A stretch of 6,520 bases of DNA from NCBI GenBank assembly GCA_002495065.1, contig DADT01000010.1, positions 276 through 6,795 of the forward strand, written 5' to 3'. Under the pieces are notes generated by a model. The model worked only from the letters and a program-made list of their open reading frames with translations, was not told the origin of the DNA and searched no databases. The stretch is from Methanoregula sp. UBA471 (lineage in GTDB: Archaea; Halobacteriota; Methanomicrobia; Methanomicrobiales; Methanospirillaceae). Each line of letters starts with the position of its first letter. Positions within the stretch are counted from its first letter, which is position 1. The translations under genes and the position numbers were made by a program. Of the stretch, positions 1 through 6,153 are shown in pieces.

Positions 1-1
1 C

Positions 2-1366
2 CATCTGGACTTTTGCCGGCATATCGCTGGGAACAAACGAGTTCTCGCTGGTTTCTATGGGGATAAGGGGATCGATCTGGAAACCAATGATGGTGACCAT
101 GCCGGCAACAAGGAGAATAGGTATGGGGTTTTTTGCAATCCTTACCGAAATATCGGTCAGGAACCGGCCATAGGACCATGAACTCTTTTTTCGTGCACTC
201 TTAGTTAGATCCCCTTTGGTTTTTGAAGGGATGTAATCGCAGGCACCCTCTCCAACTGCATAACAGAGTTCAGTTTTTTGTGGTTTGGGTGTATAGCTGA
301 GGAGATGAGCGATTGTCGGGATACCGATAAGAGAAATGACAAAACAGCTCATGACGCCGATCATTGCTACAAGCCCGAATGAGCGGATCATGGGGACTGT
401 CGAGATGAACATGGCGATGAACCCCATGCAGGTAGCAAGCATTGCGTACATGACGGCAGGGCCTGTCCTGGTTACCATCACCGTTACAGCTTTGTCAAGC
501 GAACCCTTCCGGGCTTCTTCATCCAGCCTTGCATGGAACTGGATACCATAATCAATACCAAGTCCGATCATGACCGGGAAGGCACCCATCACTGCCATAT
601 TGAGCTTGATACCGGCAAGCCCCATGAAACCCATGGCGGTTGTCAGGCCAATGCCGACGAAAAGTACCGGGAGGAAACGGTGTCTGGCATAGGCAAACAG
701 GATGCCCATGACAATGACCATCAGCACCATTGCGGCGCCTATGAGCACACCGATTGATGAACCCATTTCAGTTTTCATCTGTTCAGCAAATGCGGTGCTT
801 CCGGAGACCGAGATTTTTACTCCAGGTGGCGGATTGCTGTTGTCTATGAGTGCCTCAACATTTTTGAAGCTGGCACTTTTTGCATCCTCTGACAACCCTT
901 CAGAGAGGGAAATCTGCACCAGGGTCAGGACATTTGACGGAATTGCAGTCGCTTTTATTTCTGCAGGGATAAGGGCGACAATCCTCTCGATCTCTCCTTT
1001 TGACTGTGGCAGTATGCCGCCGTTTGCACTCTTCAGGAGATCCACAACACTTGCAGATCCTACAACATTGTCCTGCTGTCTGAGATCACGTTCAAGCTCG
1101 TCAATAAAGCTGAGAACCTGCGGGTCAAGCGGATCACTGGTTTCAACGATGAGGATGAGCGAGTTTGATGAGAAGGTCTCAGCATAATGATTATTGAGGA
1201 TCCCTGCCTTTGAATCCTTTTCCAGATAGGTATCGTTCCCTGTTTCCATGGTGATGAGGGTCATCCCGTACAAGGCAATAATAAAAACAATACCGATAAC
1301 GGCAGCCACCCTTTTCGGGTTGTGGTTAATGATTCCTGCAAGTCTTTCGAATGTCCGGTCAATCAT
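2..1366 (-). CDS. HAE3/MMPL-family RND membrane transporter, N-terminal 455 residues (runs off left edge)
   Basis: The frame reads from an ATG at 1366 without a stop to the left edge, so the C-terminal part is missing. Layout follows the RND plan: TM1 at about residues 19-38, an extracytoplasmic domain at about 40-200, then a cluster of membrane helices at about 203-355. A basic cytoplasmic loop follows at about 356-408, and TM7 at about 414-430. The acidic helix motif GLGIDYGIQ (268-276) is the family hallmark; its Asp is thought to carry the proton relay in RND/MMPL pumps. METGNDTYLEKDS after TM1 is also typical of the largely archaeal hydrophobe/amphiphile efflux-3 group. Members usually have about 700-800 residues with a duplicated half, so a little over half is seen. 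The substrate is unknown; a hydrophobic or lipid-like compound is the family-level guess. A weak GGTAGG lies just upstream of the ATG. The COG1361 gene 114 bp upstream on the same strand is probably cotranscribed. Function at family level is confident, substrate is not. Confidence 0.9.
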   Translation of the reverse strand, partial: MIDRTFERLAGIINHNPKRVAAVIGIVFIIALYGMTLITMETGNDTYLEKDSKAGILNNHYAETFSSNSLILIVETSDPLDPQVLSFIDELERDLRQQDNVVGSASVVDLLKSANGGILPQSKGEIERIVALIPAEIKATAIPSNVLTLVQISLSEGLSEDAKSASFKNVEALIDNSNPPPGVKISVSGSTAFAEQMKTEMGSSIGVLIGAAMVLMVIVMGILFAYARHRFLPVLFVGIGLTTAMGFMGLAGIKLNMAVMGAFPVMIGLGIDYGIQFHARLDEEARKGSLDKAVTVMVTRTGPAVMYAMLATCMGFIAMFISTVPMIRSFGLVAMIGVMSCFVISLIGIPTIAHLLSYTPKPQKTELCYAVGEGACDYIPSKTKGDLTKSARKKSSWSYGRFLTDISVRIAKNPIPILLVAGMVTIIGFQIDPLIPIETSENSFVPSDMPAKVQM

Positions 1367-1412
1367 AGAGAAATCCTACCCGTCTTTTGAAAGAACAGAA
1401 TTGGTTGAAAGA

Positions 1413-1428
1413 GAGGGAAGAAACCCTC
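1413..1428 (-). other. Small intercistronic hairpin between surface-protein and transporter genes
   Basis: Perfect 5-bp arms GAGGG and CCCTC flank a 6-nt loop in the 114-bp gap between the COG1361 gene and the RND gene. On the minus strand it is followed by a pyrimidine-rich stretch without a long T run. It could tune read-through or mRNA stability, but it is short enough to be chance. The rest of the gap shows no small gene and no clear TATA box. Confidence 0.2.
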
Positions 1429-1480
1429 CCGGTGATGTATGTAAACCTTTGTCAGGCGTCACAGACATGGTCGCACCTGT

Positions 1481-2815
1481 TCAGTGCTGCTTCGTTCGCC
1501 GCCGATAGATACCGTATCCGATCAGGATGACTGCTCCCGCAATAACGATAAGCACAACAGGATTACTGAGCAGGGAGTTATCTTTTTCAACCATAATCTG
1601 GACTTTCATCGGGTCTGAGATGAGCGAATTGTCCAGTGCATCACGGTACCGGACCTCGGAGTCAAGAGCGTATCCCTTGATTGTTGCTGACTTGTCCATG
1701 GAGATTTCAAAGGCTGCTTCTCCTGTCTCACCCGGTGCCAGGGTTCCGAGAAATGCCGTGTCATCACTGCTGGTGAAGGGATCAACGGCACTGATGCGGG
1801 CCTGAACACTGTATGCCGTGGCACCGCCTGTATTGGCATACGTGACGGTGATCACTTTTTTCTGGCCCGGGGAGATAGTCCCCGGGTCGGATGTGATATT
1901 GAAATCAATTTTTTTTCCGACCGGCAGGCCTATTGTTTCCACGTCTGAAGTGACCTGGTCCCCCTCACTATTGTCGTAATTCACCAGAACATCAACCGGG
2001 TATGTCTGCTCTTCTGCGTCACTGGAAACGGACACCTTAAACCTGCTGCTGACGACCTGATTGACAGCAAAGTTGCCGATATACATACTCCCGGAAACAG
2101 GAAGAACCGGGCTCATATCGTTCCGGACTATCTTGATTATGGCATTTTTGCCGTTCTCATGGCCGATGTTTTTCACCGTCAGCGTTATGTAGCCTTCAGT
2201 ACCCGCATTCAGGTGTTCAGTTTCTGATGAAATAACCCGGATCTTCAGTTCGGGCCTGATTTTTATGGGAAGACTGAATGACTCATTGACATCTTTGTAA
2301 TAGTACTGGATAGTGTCAAAACCATATTGTTCAGCCTCATACAGGTATGAATAGTTCAGGATCAGCGGAAGGTTGTAAGACCCTTGTTCAGCATCCGGAT
2401 CCACCTTCAGAGTGAATATGGCGCTGGCGATGCTGCTCCCCTTCAGGTCACCCAGCATCTGCGGATCTGACTTGATCGTCACCGGAGCATCCCCGGAAGC
2501 GAGCGATACCGTCAGGAATTTTGCAGTGTTGGGGAGGTCATCCCGTTCAATAATGCTGGACTGGATAAATTTGAATTCATTCACTCCTTTATTTTCAACA
2601 ACCACTTTCAGCTGGACAGTATCTCCCGGGTTGATCTCATTTGTACCTGAAATATATGCAGATAATTCCGGGCTGCCTGCCATGTATTTGGCTGCTGCCT
2701 CTGCCGGAGAGATGATAAGCATAGCACAACCCAGGATGATGAGTCCAATGATAAGACTGGTGTGCCAGTTCGATGTGTGCTTTACTTTATTTCGCGTGTT
2801 CTGAATCGCAATCAT
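1481..2815 (-). CDS. COG1361-type secreted, membrane-anchored surface protein
   Basis: This 444-residue protein is predicted to sit outside the cell. The N-terminus has a basic stretch, a hydrophobic segment at about 20-36 and a plausible signal-peptidase site after SPAEA (residue 40). The C-terminus has one membrane helix at about 418-435 followed by RRRTKQH, so the short tail should face the cytoplasm. Between them lie about three Ig-like/CARDB-like beta-sandwich repeats (roughly 48-186, 187-297, 302-410). Each has the pattern of a Gly/Pro turn, then 'hydrophobic-V-N-x-G': INPGDTVQLKVVVENKG, AGTEGYITLTVKNIG and ISPGQKKVITVTYANTG. This is typical of archaeal S-layer-related COG1361 proteins. 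Possible N-glycosylation sequons include N154 (NYS), N177 (NES) and N306 (NIT). The start is supported by AAGAGGAC about five bases upstream and a TATA box about 50 bp upstream. It precedes an RND transporter gene, so it may be an extracellular accessory or substrate-presenting subunit; that role is inference. Confidence 0.85.
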   Translation of the reverse strand: MIAIQNTRNKVKHTSNWHTSLIIGLIILGCAMLIISPAEAAAKYMAGSPELSAYISGTNEINPGDTVQLKVVVENKGVNEFKFIQSSIIERDDLPNTAKFLTVSLASGDAPVTIKSDPQMLGDLKGSSIASAIFTLKVDPDAEQGSYNLPLILNYSYLYEAEQYGFDTIQYYYKDVNESFSLPIKIRPELKIRVISSETEHLNAGTEGYITLTVKNIGHENGKNAIIKIVRNDMSPVLPVSGSMYIGNFAVNQVVSSRFKVSVSSDAEEQTYPVDVLVNYDNSEGDQVTSDVETIGLPVGKKIDFNITSDPGTISPGQKKVITVTYANTGGATAYSVQARISAVDPFTSSDDTAFLGTLAPGETGEAAFEISMDKSATIKGYALDSEVRYRDALDNSLISDPMKVQIMVEKDNSLLSNPVVLIVIAGAVILIGYGIYRRRTKQH

Positions 2816-2860
2816 GGATGTCCTCTTGTAAGGATTGCCTAAACCAGTTTCAAAATAATA

Positions 2861-2870
2861 ATATATAAAA
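2861..2870 (-). promoter_or_regulatory. TATA box for the COG1361/RND transcription unit
   Basis: On the minus strand this reads TTTTATATAT, a good archaeal box A, with a purine-containing CGATGA just upstream as a possible BRE. A start of transcription about 25 bp downstream (near 2840) would leave a leader of roughly 25 nt that includes the GAGGA ribosome-binding site. A second, weaker TATA-like element (TATTATAAG) lies farther upstream at about 2895-2903. Confidence 0.55.
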
Positions 2871-2875
2871 TCATC

Positions 2876-2890
2876 GTATATCGCTTATAC
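2876..2890. promoter_or_regulatory. Dyad GTATA-N5-TATAC beside the TATA box (candidate operator)
   Basis: A perfect 5-bp inverted repeat with a 5-nt spacer sits immediately upstream of the box A/BRE of the surface-protein gene. Its position would suit an activator or repressor binding site. Arms are short and AT-rich, so chance is a real alternative. Confidence 0.25.
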
Positions 2891-2964
2891 ACACTTATAA
2901 TAGGGCTGACGGGGAAGGGAATATTGATTCTGAAAGTAATGAGCGTGAAACCGGCACCAGCATG

Positions 2965-4353
2965 TTAATCAATCAATTTCTGGAGTGCTTCAATCCTGTC
3001 CCGAAGTGCCTGTTCCCGCTCTGTCGATTCCGTAATATCGGTCATTGTTATGTAGGTAGTAACAGTATCCTCCAACGCGGCAGCGCTGACCCGGCTGAGA
3101 ATACACCGGAGACTGCCATCTTTCCGTTTAATCCGGATGGTCAACCCCTCCGGGTCTTCAGAATCCGGCCTGATATTTATTACAGTTTTTTCAATTCTGT
3201 CACGATCTTCGGGTGATACCAGATCTGATGATTTCATCTTTATGAGCTCTTCATTTGAATATCCGGTGATTATCGCAATCCGGTGGTTGGCAAAGACAAC
3301 ATCACCATTTTCAATAATGATAATTCCATCCCGGATATTTTCAGCCATTGCCCGGAAGCGTTGTTCACTCTGTTTCAGAGCGGTTTCCTGAGCTTTAAGT
3401 TCTGTAAGATCAGTCAGAACGATGAAAGAGTAACGGGTGTCTTTATGTCGCACATCTGATATCCTGGCTGAAACGAACCGGCGCTGGCCATCTTTTCGCA
3501 GTATCCACACCTTGAGCTCGTCAAGCCCGTGTTCACCTTTTTGTAGTTTCTGGATCTGGCGTGCTGCAGCTTCCTTATCCTCCGGTGCAATAATTGAAAG
3601 CGGCTGCATCTTCCACAATTCTTCAAATGAATAACCGGCAATTTCTGCAATACGCCTGTTTACAAAGACGATTTGTTCATTTTCAAAGATAATAAGGCCG
3701 TCATGAATGTTCTCAGCCATTGTCCGGAACCGTTCTTCACTTTCCCGGATTTCCCGCTCTGCAAGAATATGTTCGGTAATATCCTCAAGGATAATGGTAA
3801 AGCCTTTTTGACCATCTTCAAAAACAGTCGGGACGGATTTCTGCTTGAAGATCCGCTCCCCCCGACCTTTTACCTGGAATGTGACCGTATCATCTTTTTC
3901 TTCGAATCTTGTCGTGATGGTCTCCAGTAATTCGTGAACATCGACATCGGGCGGACTGAGATATATGATATTTTTACCGATGGTATCCTGCCGGGAAAGG
4001 TGCAGGAGTGCCAGGAAATTATCATTTACATCGATGATACGGGACTCGTTATCGAGGACCATGATAAGTTCCTTTGAGTAACTGAGCATGGCGGAAAGGG
4101 GGACACGCTGGGACAGCGTGAAAACCTTTGCCATTCCATAGGTTCGCATATCAACCTGCCCGGAAATTAGCAGGATATCAAGATATCTCCCGATAGTGTT
4201 CTTGTTTTTATTGAGTGCTTTCGAGATATCGGTAACACTCATTCCCTCCCTGTTCTTCTTCAGAAGATCTTTGATCAGAGAGAGTTCGTGTTCGTAGTCG
4301 AGCATCATATGAACATGATGGCGAAATGTACTTTTATTCGAAATAATCGCCAT
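2965..4353 (-). CDS. Archaeal winged-helix protein with three PAS domains, no kinase domain
   Basis: This 462-residue cytoplasmic protein probably senses a small signal and regulates transcription. Residues about 21-80 form a winged helix-turn-helix: GMSVTDISKALNKNKNT, then RYLDILLISGQVD, then a wing with TYGMAKVFTLS. PAS1 spans about 88-193, PAS2 about 207-317 and PAS3 about 331-441. A charged, coiled-coil-like tail ends the protein. No HisKA, HATPase, GGDEF or receiver domain is present and no membrane helix is seen, so it is not a complete sensor kinase. The same HTH-PAS arrangement is abundant in Methanomicrobiales. PAS2 and PAS3 are close copies with an exact offset of 124 residues (SEERFRTMAENIHDGL versus SEQRFRAMAENIRDGI). 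The start is uncertain. The first ATG has no Shine-Dalgarno site but lies at a leaderless-like distance from a TATA box; Met16 or Met17, just before LDYEHEL, is the alternative. Signal and target genes cannot be read from the sequence. Confidence 0.88.
   Translation of the reverse strand: MAIISNKSTFRHHVHMMLDYEHELSLIKDLLKKNREGMSVTDISKALNKNKNTIGRYLDILLISGQVDMRTYGMAKVFTLSQRVPLSAMLSYSKELIMVLDNESRIIDVNDNFLALLHLSRQDTIGKNIIYLSPPDVDVHELLETITTRFEEKDDTVTFQVKGRGERIFKQKSVPTVFEDGQKGFTIILEDITEHILAEREIRESEERFRTMAENIHDGLIIFENEQIVFVNRRIAEIAGYSFEELWKMQPLSIIAPEDKEAAARQIQKLQKGEHGLDELKVWILRKDGQRRFVSARISDVRHKDTRYSFIVLTDLTELKAQETALKQSEQRFRAMAENIRDGIIIIENGDVVFANHRIAIITGYSNEELIKMKSSDLVSPEDRDRIEKTVINIRPDSEDPEGLTIRIKRKDGSLRCILSRVSAAALEDTVTTYITMTDITESTEREQALRDRIEALQKLID
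3342..3740. repeat. Edge of an intragenic duplication with a 372-bp period (PAS2/PAS3)
   Basis: The segment around 3342-3368 recurs around 3714-3740. Both contain CAGCCATTG, CCGGAA and TTCACT at matching positions, and the offset of 372 bp equals 124 codons. The protein copies match clearly over the first 45 residues of each PAS domain. This indicates domain duplication within the gene, with later divergence toward the C-terminal half. Confidence 0.6.
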
Positions 4354-4394
4354 TAAATAATCTGCTTGAATAATTAATAAAACAAAATTATTTA
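4354..4394. repeat. 8-bp inverted repeat spanning the PAS-regulator promoter
   Basis: TAAATAAT (4354-4361) and its exact reverse complement ATTATTTA (4387-4394) are separated by 25 bp. One arm touches the annotated start codon and the other overlaps the TATA box. This geometry fits an autoregulatory operator, but both arms are nearly pure AT within an AT-rich intergenic region, so chance pairing is quite possible. Confidence 0.25.
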
Positions 4395-4398
4395 TAAA
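4391..4398 (-). promoter_or_regulatory. TATA box of the PAS-regulator gene
   Basis: TTTATAAA, within the palindrome ATTTATAAAT (4390-4399), lies about 40 bp upstream of the first ATG of the minus-strand regulator. Initiation about 25 bp downstream would give a very short leader. Because the element is palindromic it could also be read toward the plus-strand gene at 4477, although a separate element lies closer to that gene. Confidence 0.5.
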
Positions 4399-4438
4399 TG
4401 TTTTTTTAATGCATAGTTACCCTGACAATGAAAGATTG

Positions 4439-4448
4439 TATTTTTATT
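4439..4448 (+). promoter_or_regulatory. TATA-like element for the gene at 4477
   Basis: TATTTTTATT is centred about 33 bp before the ATG. Initiation about 25 bp downstream would fall near 4469, giving a leader of under 10 nt. This matches the absence of any Shine-Dalgarno sequence before this gene. Confidence 0.35.
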
Positions 4449-4476
4449 CTATTCCTGAAAATATCGTATCATTCCC

Positions 4477-4992
4477 ATGGATCTTGAAATATTCGACAGG
4501 ATGACTGATGAAGACAAACATAAATATCTTGAATTTCTTCTCTGGCATTACCGGGTAGTAGATGCATTCTGGTTCATCAATATCGCAGAGCTGTACGGTC
4601 AGCCCTCGGCAGAAAAAGTCAACGAAATGGTATGGGGGCGTGTTGCCGGAATGGCAGCCCGGGATATCGTTGACCGGTTCAACATCAGTGAAAGGGGGCT
4701 GCATGGTTTTGTCAGGGCATTGCGTCATTTTCCCTGGGCAATAATCGTGGGGTACGATATCGATGAAAGAGATGACGAGGTCATTCTAACTGTACCGTCC
4801 TGCCCGACACAGGAAGCCAGGCTGAAACGGGGTCTGGGAGAATATGTCTGCCGCGAAATGCACCGTGCGGAATTTACCGGTTTTGCTCAGGAAATTGATC
4901 CCCGGATTCGTGTCGTATGCGTTTTTGCACCTCCGGACCCCCATCCAAAGGATATGTTCTGCGCGTGGCGGTTTTACCTTCAACCTGCATAA
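4477..4992 (+). CDS. Conserved hypothetical protein resembling DUF6125
   Basis: This is a 171-residue soluble protein without signal peptide or membrane helix. The overall pattern (EFLLWHYRVVDAFWF at 19-33, VWGRVAGMAARDI at 52-64, VPSCPTQEARLKRGLGEYVC at 106-125, FAPPDPHP at 150-157) resembles archaeal proteins I recall under DUF6125. The family name comes from memory and was not checked. The N-terminal half looks helical, and the aromatic-rich 19-33 segment may form the core. Four cysteines (109, 125, 148, 162), together with His24, His129 and His156, sit in or near the most motif-like stretches and could bind a metal or serve in catalysis; that is inference. It starts at the first ATG, has no visible Shine-Dalgarno and is probably leaderless. 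It diverges from the PAS-regulator gene across a 123-bp shared promoter region, so that regulator might control it. No function can be assigned. Confidence 0.8.
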   Translation: MDLEIFDRMTDEDKHKYLEFLLWHYRVVDAFWFINIAELYGQPSAEKVNEMVWGRVAGMAARDIVDRFNISERGLHGFVRALRHFPWAIIVGYDIDERDDEVILTVPSCPTQEARLKRGLGEYVCREMHRAEFTGFAQEIDPRIRVVCVFAPPDPHPKDMFCAWRFYLQPA

Positions 4993-5049
4993 ATTCCCCC
5001 CCCCAGGCCGATCCAAAAAAGGCGGATAAACCAGCAGGGATTACGATTG

Positions 5050-5102
5050 AGGGAGGACTGGCGATCGCTTAATAGTGATCCTTCGGATCGCTGAATCTCC
5101 CT
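5050..5102 (+). other. Long imperfect hairpin in the 4993-5216 intergenic region
   Basis: AGGGAG (5050-5055) pairs with CTCCCT (5097-5102), and GCGATC (5061-5066) pairs with GATCGC (5086-5091), with weak or wobble pairing between the two. Nested and mutually exclusive with the inner stem is a tighter hairpin. In it AGTGATCC (5074-5081) pairs with GGATCGCT (5085-5092), 8 bp with one G-T wobble, closing a TTC loop. A run of five T follows at 5121-5125 and one of seven T at 5155-5161. It could be the 3' end or terminator region of the gene at 4477, a leader structure for the gene at 5217, or a small RNA. No known RNA family is recognised. Confidence 0.4.
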
Positions 5103-5154
5103 TTCCATTTCCCGAAATGATTTTTCTTACGGACGTGATAATCCGGCACGTGGA

Positions 5155-5161
5155 TTTTTTT
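5155..5161 (+). terminator. Oligo-T run, possible terminator of the gene at 4477
   Basis: Seven T on the plus strand follow small complementary arms CGGA (5130-5133) and TCCG (5142-5145) and lie 160 bp after the upstream stop codon. Archaeal RNA polymerase can terminate at oligo-U without a strong hairpin. The same AT-rich stretch could instead act as a promoter element for the gene at 5217. Confidence 0.25.
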
Positions 5162-5216
5162 ATTCCGCCGATGATTATTGATTACGTGGTACTAATCAAA
5201 TTACGGCGAATGGATA

Positions 5217-5501
5217 ATGATACCTTTACCTGATATTAGAGTTATTCTGGTCACCGTAACTTCATTAAATGCATGTGTCTTTATCCTGTATGCCTATGAC
5301 AAGAGCGCTGCACGAAAAAATGTCAAACGAATTTCTGAGCGCACCCTGATATTTCTGGCATTGATCGGGCCTTTTGGTGCATACGGGGCGATGAAGGTGT
5401 TCCGGCATAAAACTCAAAAAATAAAATTTTATCTCGTCCCGTTGTTTGCCATTCTTCATATAATACTTCTGACGTGGTCTCTTGTTTTGTGGTTACATTG
5501 A
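5217..5501 (+). CDS. DUF1294 family small membrane protein
   Basis: This is a 94-residue integral membrane protein. Three hydrophobic segments are visible at about 8-26, 43-60 and 72-93. The DUF1294 signature is clear: YDKSAAR (27-33) after the first helix, then RISERTLIFLALIGPFGAYGAM and FRHKTQKIKFYLVP (62-75). The basic YDK-to-ISE loop and the FRHKT loop are the conserved parts of this family, whose function is unknown. Length fits stand-alone members; some bacterial homologues carry an added cold-shock domain, absent here. The start ATG lacks a strong Shine-Dalgarno (only GGATA directly before it). An overlapping ATG seven bases upstream is out of frame. It stands alone, convergent with the GyrI-like gene. 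Confidence 0.87.
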   Translation: MIPLPDIRVILVTVTSLNACVFILYAYDKSAARKNVKRISERTLIFLALIGPFGAYGAMKVFRHKTQKIKFYLVPLFAILHIILLTWSLVLWLH

Positions 5502-5533
5502 TGGGGCCAACCAGTAATTTGCATTCTAAAGGG

Positions 5534-5540
5534 AAAAAAA
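5534..5540 (-). terminator. Oligo-T terminator of the GyrI-like gene
   Basis: Read on the minus strand this is a run of seven T flanked by CCC on both sides, about 20 nt after the TGA of the GyrI-like gene. It matches the U-rich, hairpin-poor terminators of archaea. The convergent DUF1294 gene has no comparable T run in this 57-bp gap. Confidence 0.45.
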
Positions 5541-5558
5541 GGGAAGATAATAAGAAAT

Positions 5559-6029
5559 TCAGCTTACCGGAACAAAGATCTCCGTGATGATCTTTTCGGG
5601 TGGCACTTCTCTCGGATCGTTAGGATAAACCTCACGAATCGGCCCGGAAATCATGAGTCCTTTTTCTTTTATCCAGGCAAAGAGTTTCAGGTATGTTGAT
5701 TCACAGGATTCATATGGGCCATAGTGGATGGTATTGGCCATTTTCCCTACGGGAAGCTCATAGACTTTCATCTCTTTCGTACCTTTTACTGTGCTGGAAA
5801 CCGGCCAAACGACTTCAACTACAGCAGTCCCTTTTTCATTTGCCTCCATGACAGCTTCAGGTGAAATCTCGTGGCAGATAAATACCGGCGGTCCGGTAAT
5901 TACCATCTTCTTTTTAACAGTATATTCGTAAACTTTCAAAAGGAGTTCGGGGATCAGTTTGTAGGTTCCCGTCTTTTTTATCCCGATGACCTGCCGTCCT
6001 GCGACTTCAACTATTGAGATATCATCCAT
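5559..6029 (-). CDS. Stand-alone GyrI-like (effector-binding) domain protein
   Basis: The 156 residues correspond almost entirely to one GyrI-like small-molecule-binding domain, the fold of GyrI/SbmC and of the ligand domains of BmrR and Rob. It is built of two related halves. The first runs from ISIVEVAGRQVIGIKKTGTY to ITGPPVFICHE, the second from MKVYELPVGKMANTIHYGPYES to GPIREVYPNDPREVPPEKIITEIFVPV. The last motif is characteristic, and its Glu149 lies where family members often place a ligand-contacting acid. No DNA-binding domain, signal peptide or membrane helix is present, so a role as a cytoplasmic ligand binder or scavenger, or possibly a hydrolase as shown for some relatives, is more likely than direct gene regulation. 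The start is firm: GGTGA lies six bases before the ATG and matches the archaeal anti-Shine-Dalgarno. The gene is transcribed alone, divergent from the deaminase gene. Confidence 0.88.
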   Translation of the reverse strand: MDDISIVEVAGRQVIGIKKTGTYKLIPELLLKVYEYTVKKKMVITGPPVFICHEISPEAVMEANEKGTAVVEVVWPVSSTVKGTKEMKVYELPVGKMANTIHYGPYESCESTYLKLFAWIKEKGLMISGPIREVYPNDPREVPPEKIITEIFVPVS

Positions 6030-6045
6030 GGTTACTCACCAGTTT

Positions 6046-6057
6046 ACCATCAATGGT
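6046..6057. promoter_or_regulatory. Dyad ACCAT-CA-ATGGT in the GyrI-like gene's leader (candidate operator)
   Basis: This perfect 5-bp inverted repeat with a 2-nt centre lies between the TATA-like element and the ribosome-binding site of the minus-strand gene, near the expected transcription start. A repressor could bind here. It is short and unsupported by a second copy. Confidence 0.2.
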
Positions 6058-6060
6058 GTC

Positions 6061-6069
6061 ATTTAAAAG
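6061..6069 (-). promoter_or_regulatory. TATA-like element of the GyrI-like gene
   Basis: CTTTTAAAT on the minus strand lies 32 bp upstream of the ATG. Initiation about 25 bp downstream would fall near 6040, giving a short leader that just contains the GGTGA ribosome-binding site. Confidence 0.4.
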
Positions 6070-6121
6070 ACCGTACCCTGCGCACAGTGAAAGTATTGCA
6101 ACTCTGCCACAAACCATGCTT

Positions 6122-6130
6122 CTTTAATAT
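6122..6130 (+). promoter_or_regulatory. TATA box of the deaminase gene, leaderless spacing
   Basis: CTTTAATAT is centred about 28 bp before the ATG at 6154. The usual 25-bp spacing places transcription initiation on or within a few bases of that ATG. No Shine-Dalgarno sequence is present, so the transcript is probably leaderless. Confidence 0.45.
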
Positions 6131-6153
6131 CAGCTTTCTCTATACACTTTTGA

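Noticed and set aside
702..1187. 161-codon plus-strand open frame
   Set aside because: It lies antisense to the RND transporter, whose minus-strand frame has clear family motifs; the plus-strand translation is Ser/Thr-rich and resembles nothing.
2412..2804. 130-codon plus-strand open frame
   Set aside because: It is antisense to the COG1361-type gene, whose signal peptide, repeats and anchor are coherent. It has no independent support.
4996..5004. Run of nine C just after the stop of the gene at 4477
   Set aside because: It is a simple homopolymer outside coding sequence; it may be slippage-prone or a sequencing artefact but supports no function.
5147..5152. CACGTG palindrome with nearby ACGTG arm
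   Set aside because: The hexamer palindrome is short, and no archaeal regulator with this site can be tied to the neighbouring gene from sequence alone.
5075..5233. Open frame of 52 codons from a GTG in the intergenic region, overlapping the start of the DUF1294 gene
   Set aside because: The only good purine-rich site (GGGAGG at 5051-5056) is 18 bases from the GTG, too far to serve it. The frame overlaps the downstream gene out of frame, its composition follows the local T-rich DNA, and the beginning coincides with the hairpin. No family resemblance is seen.
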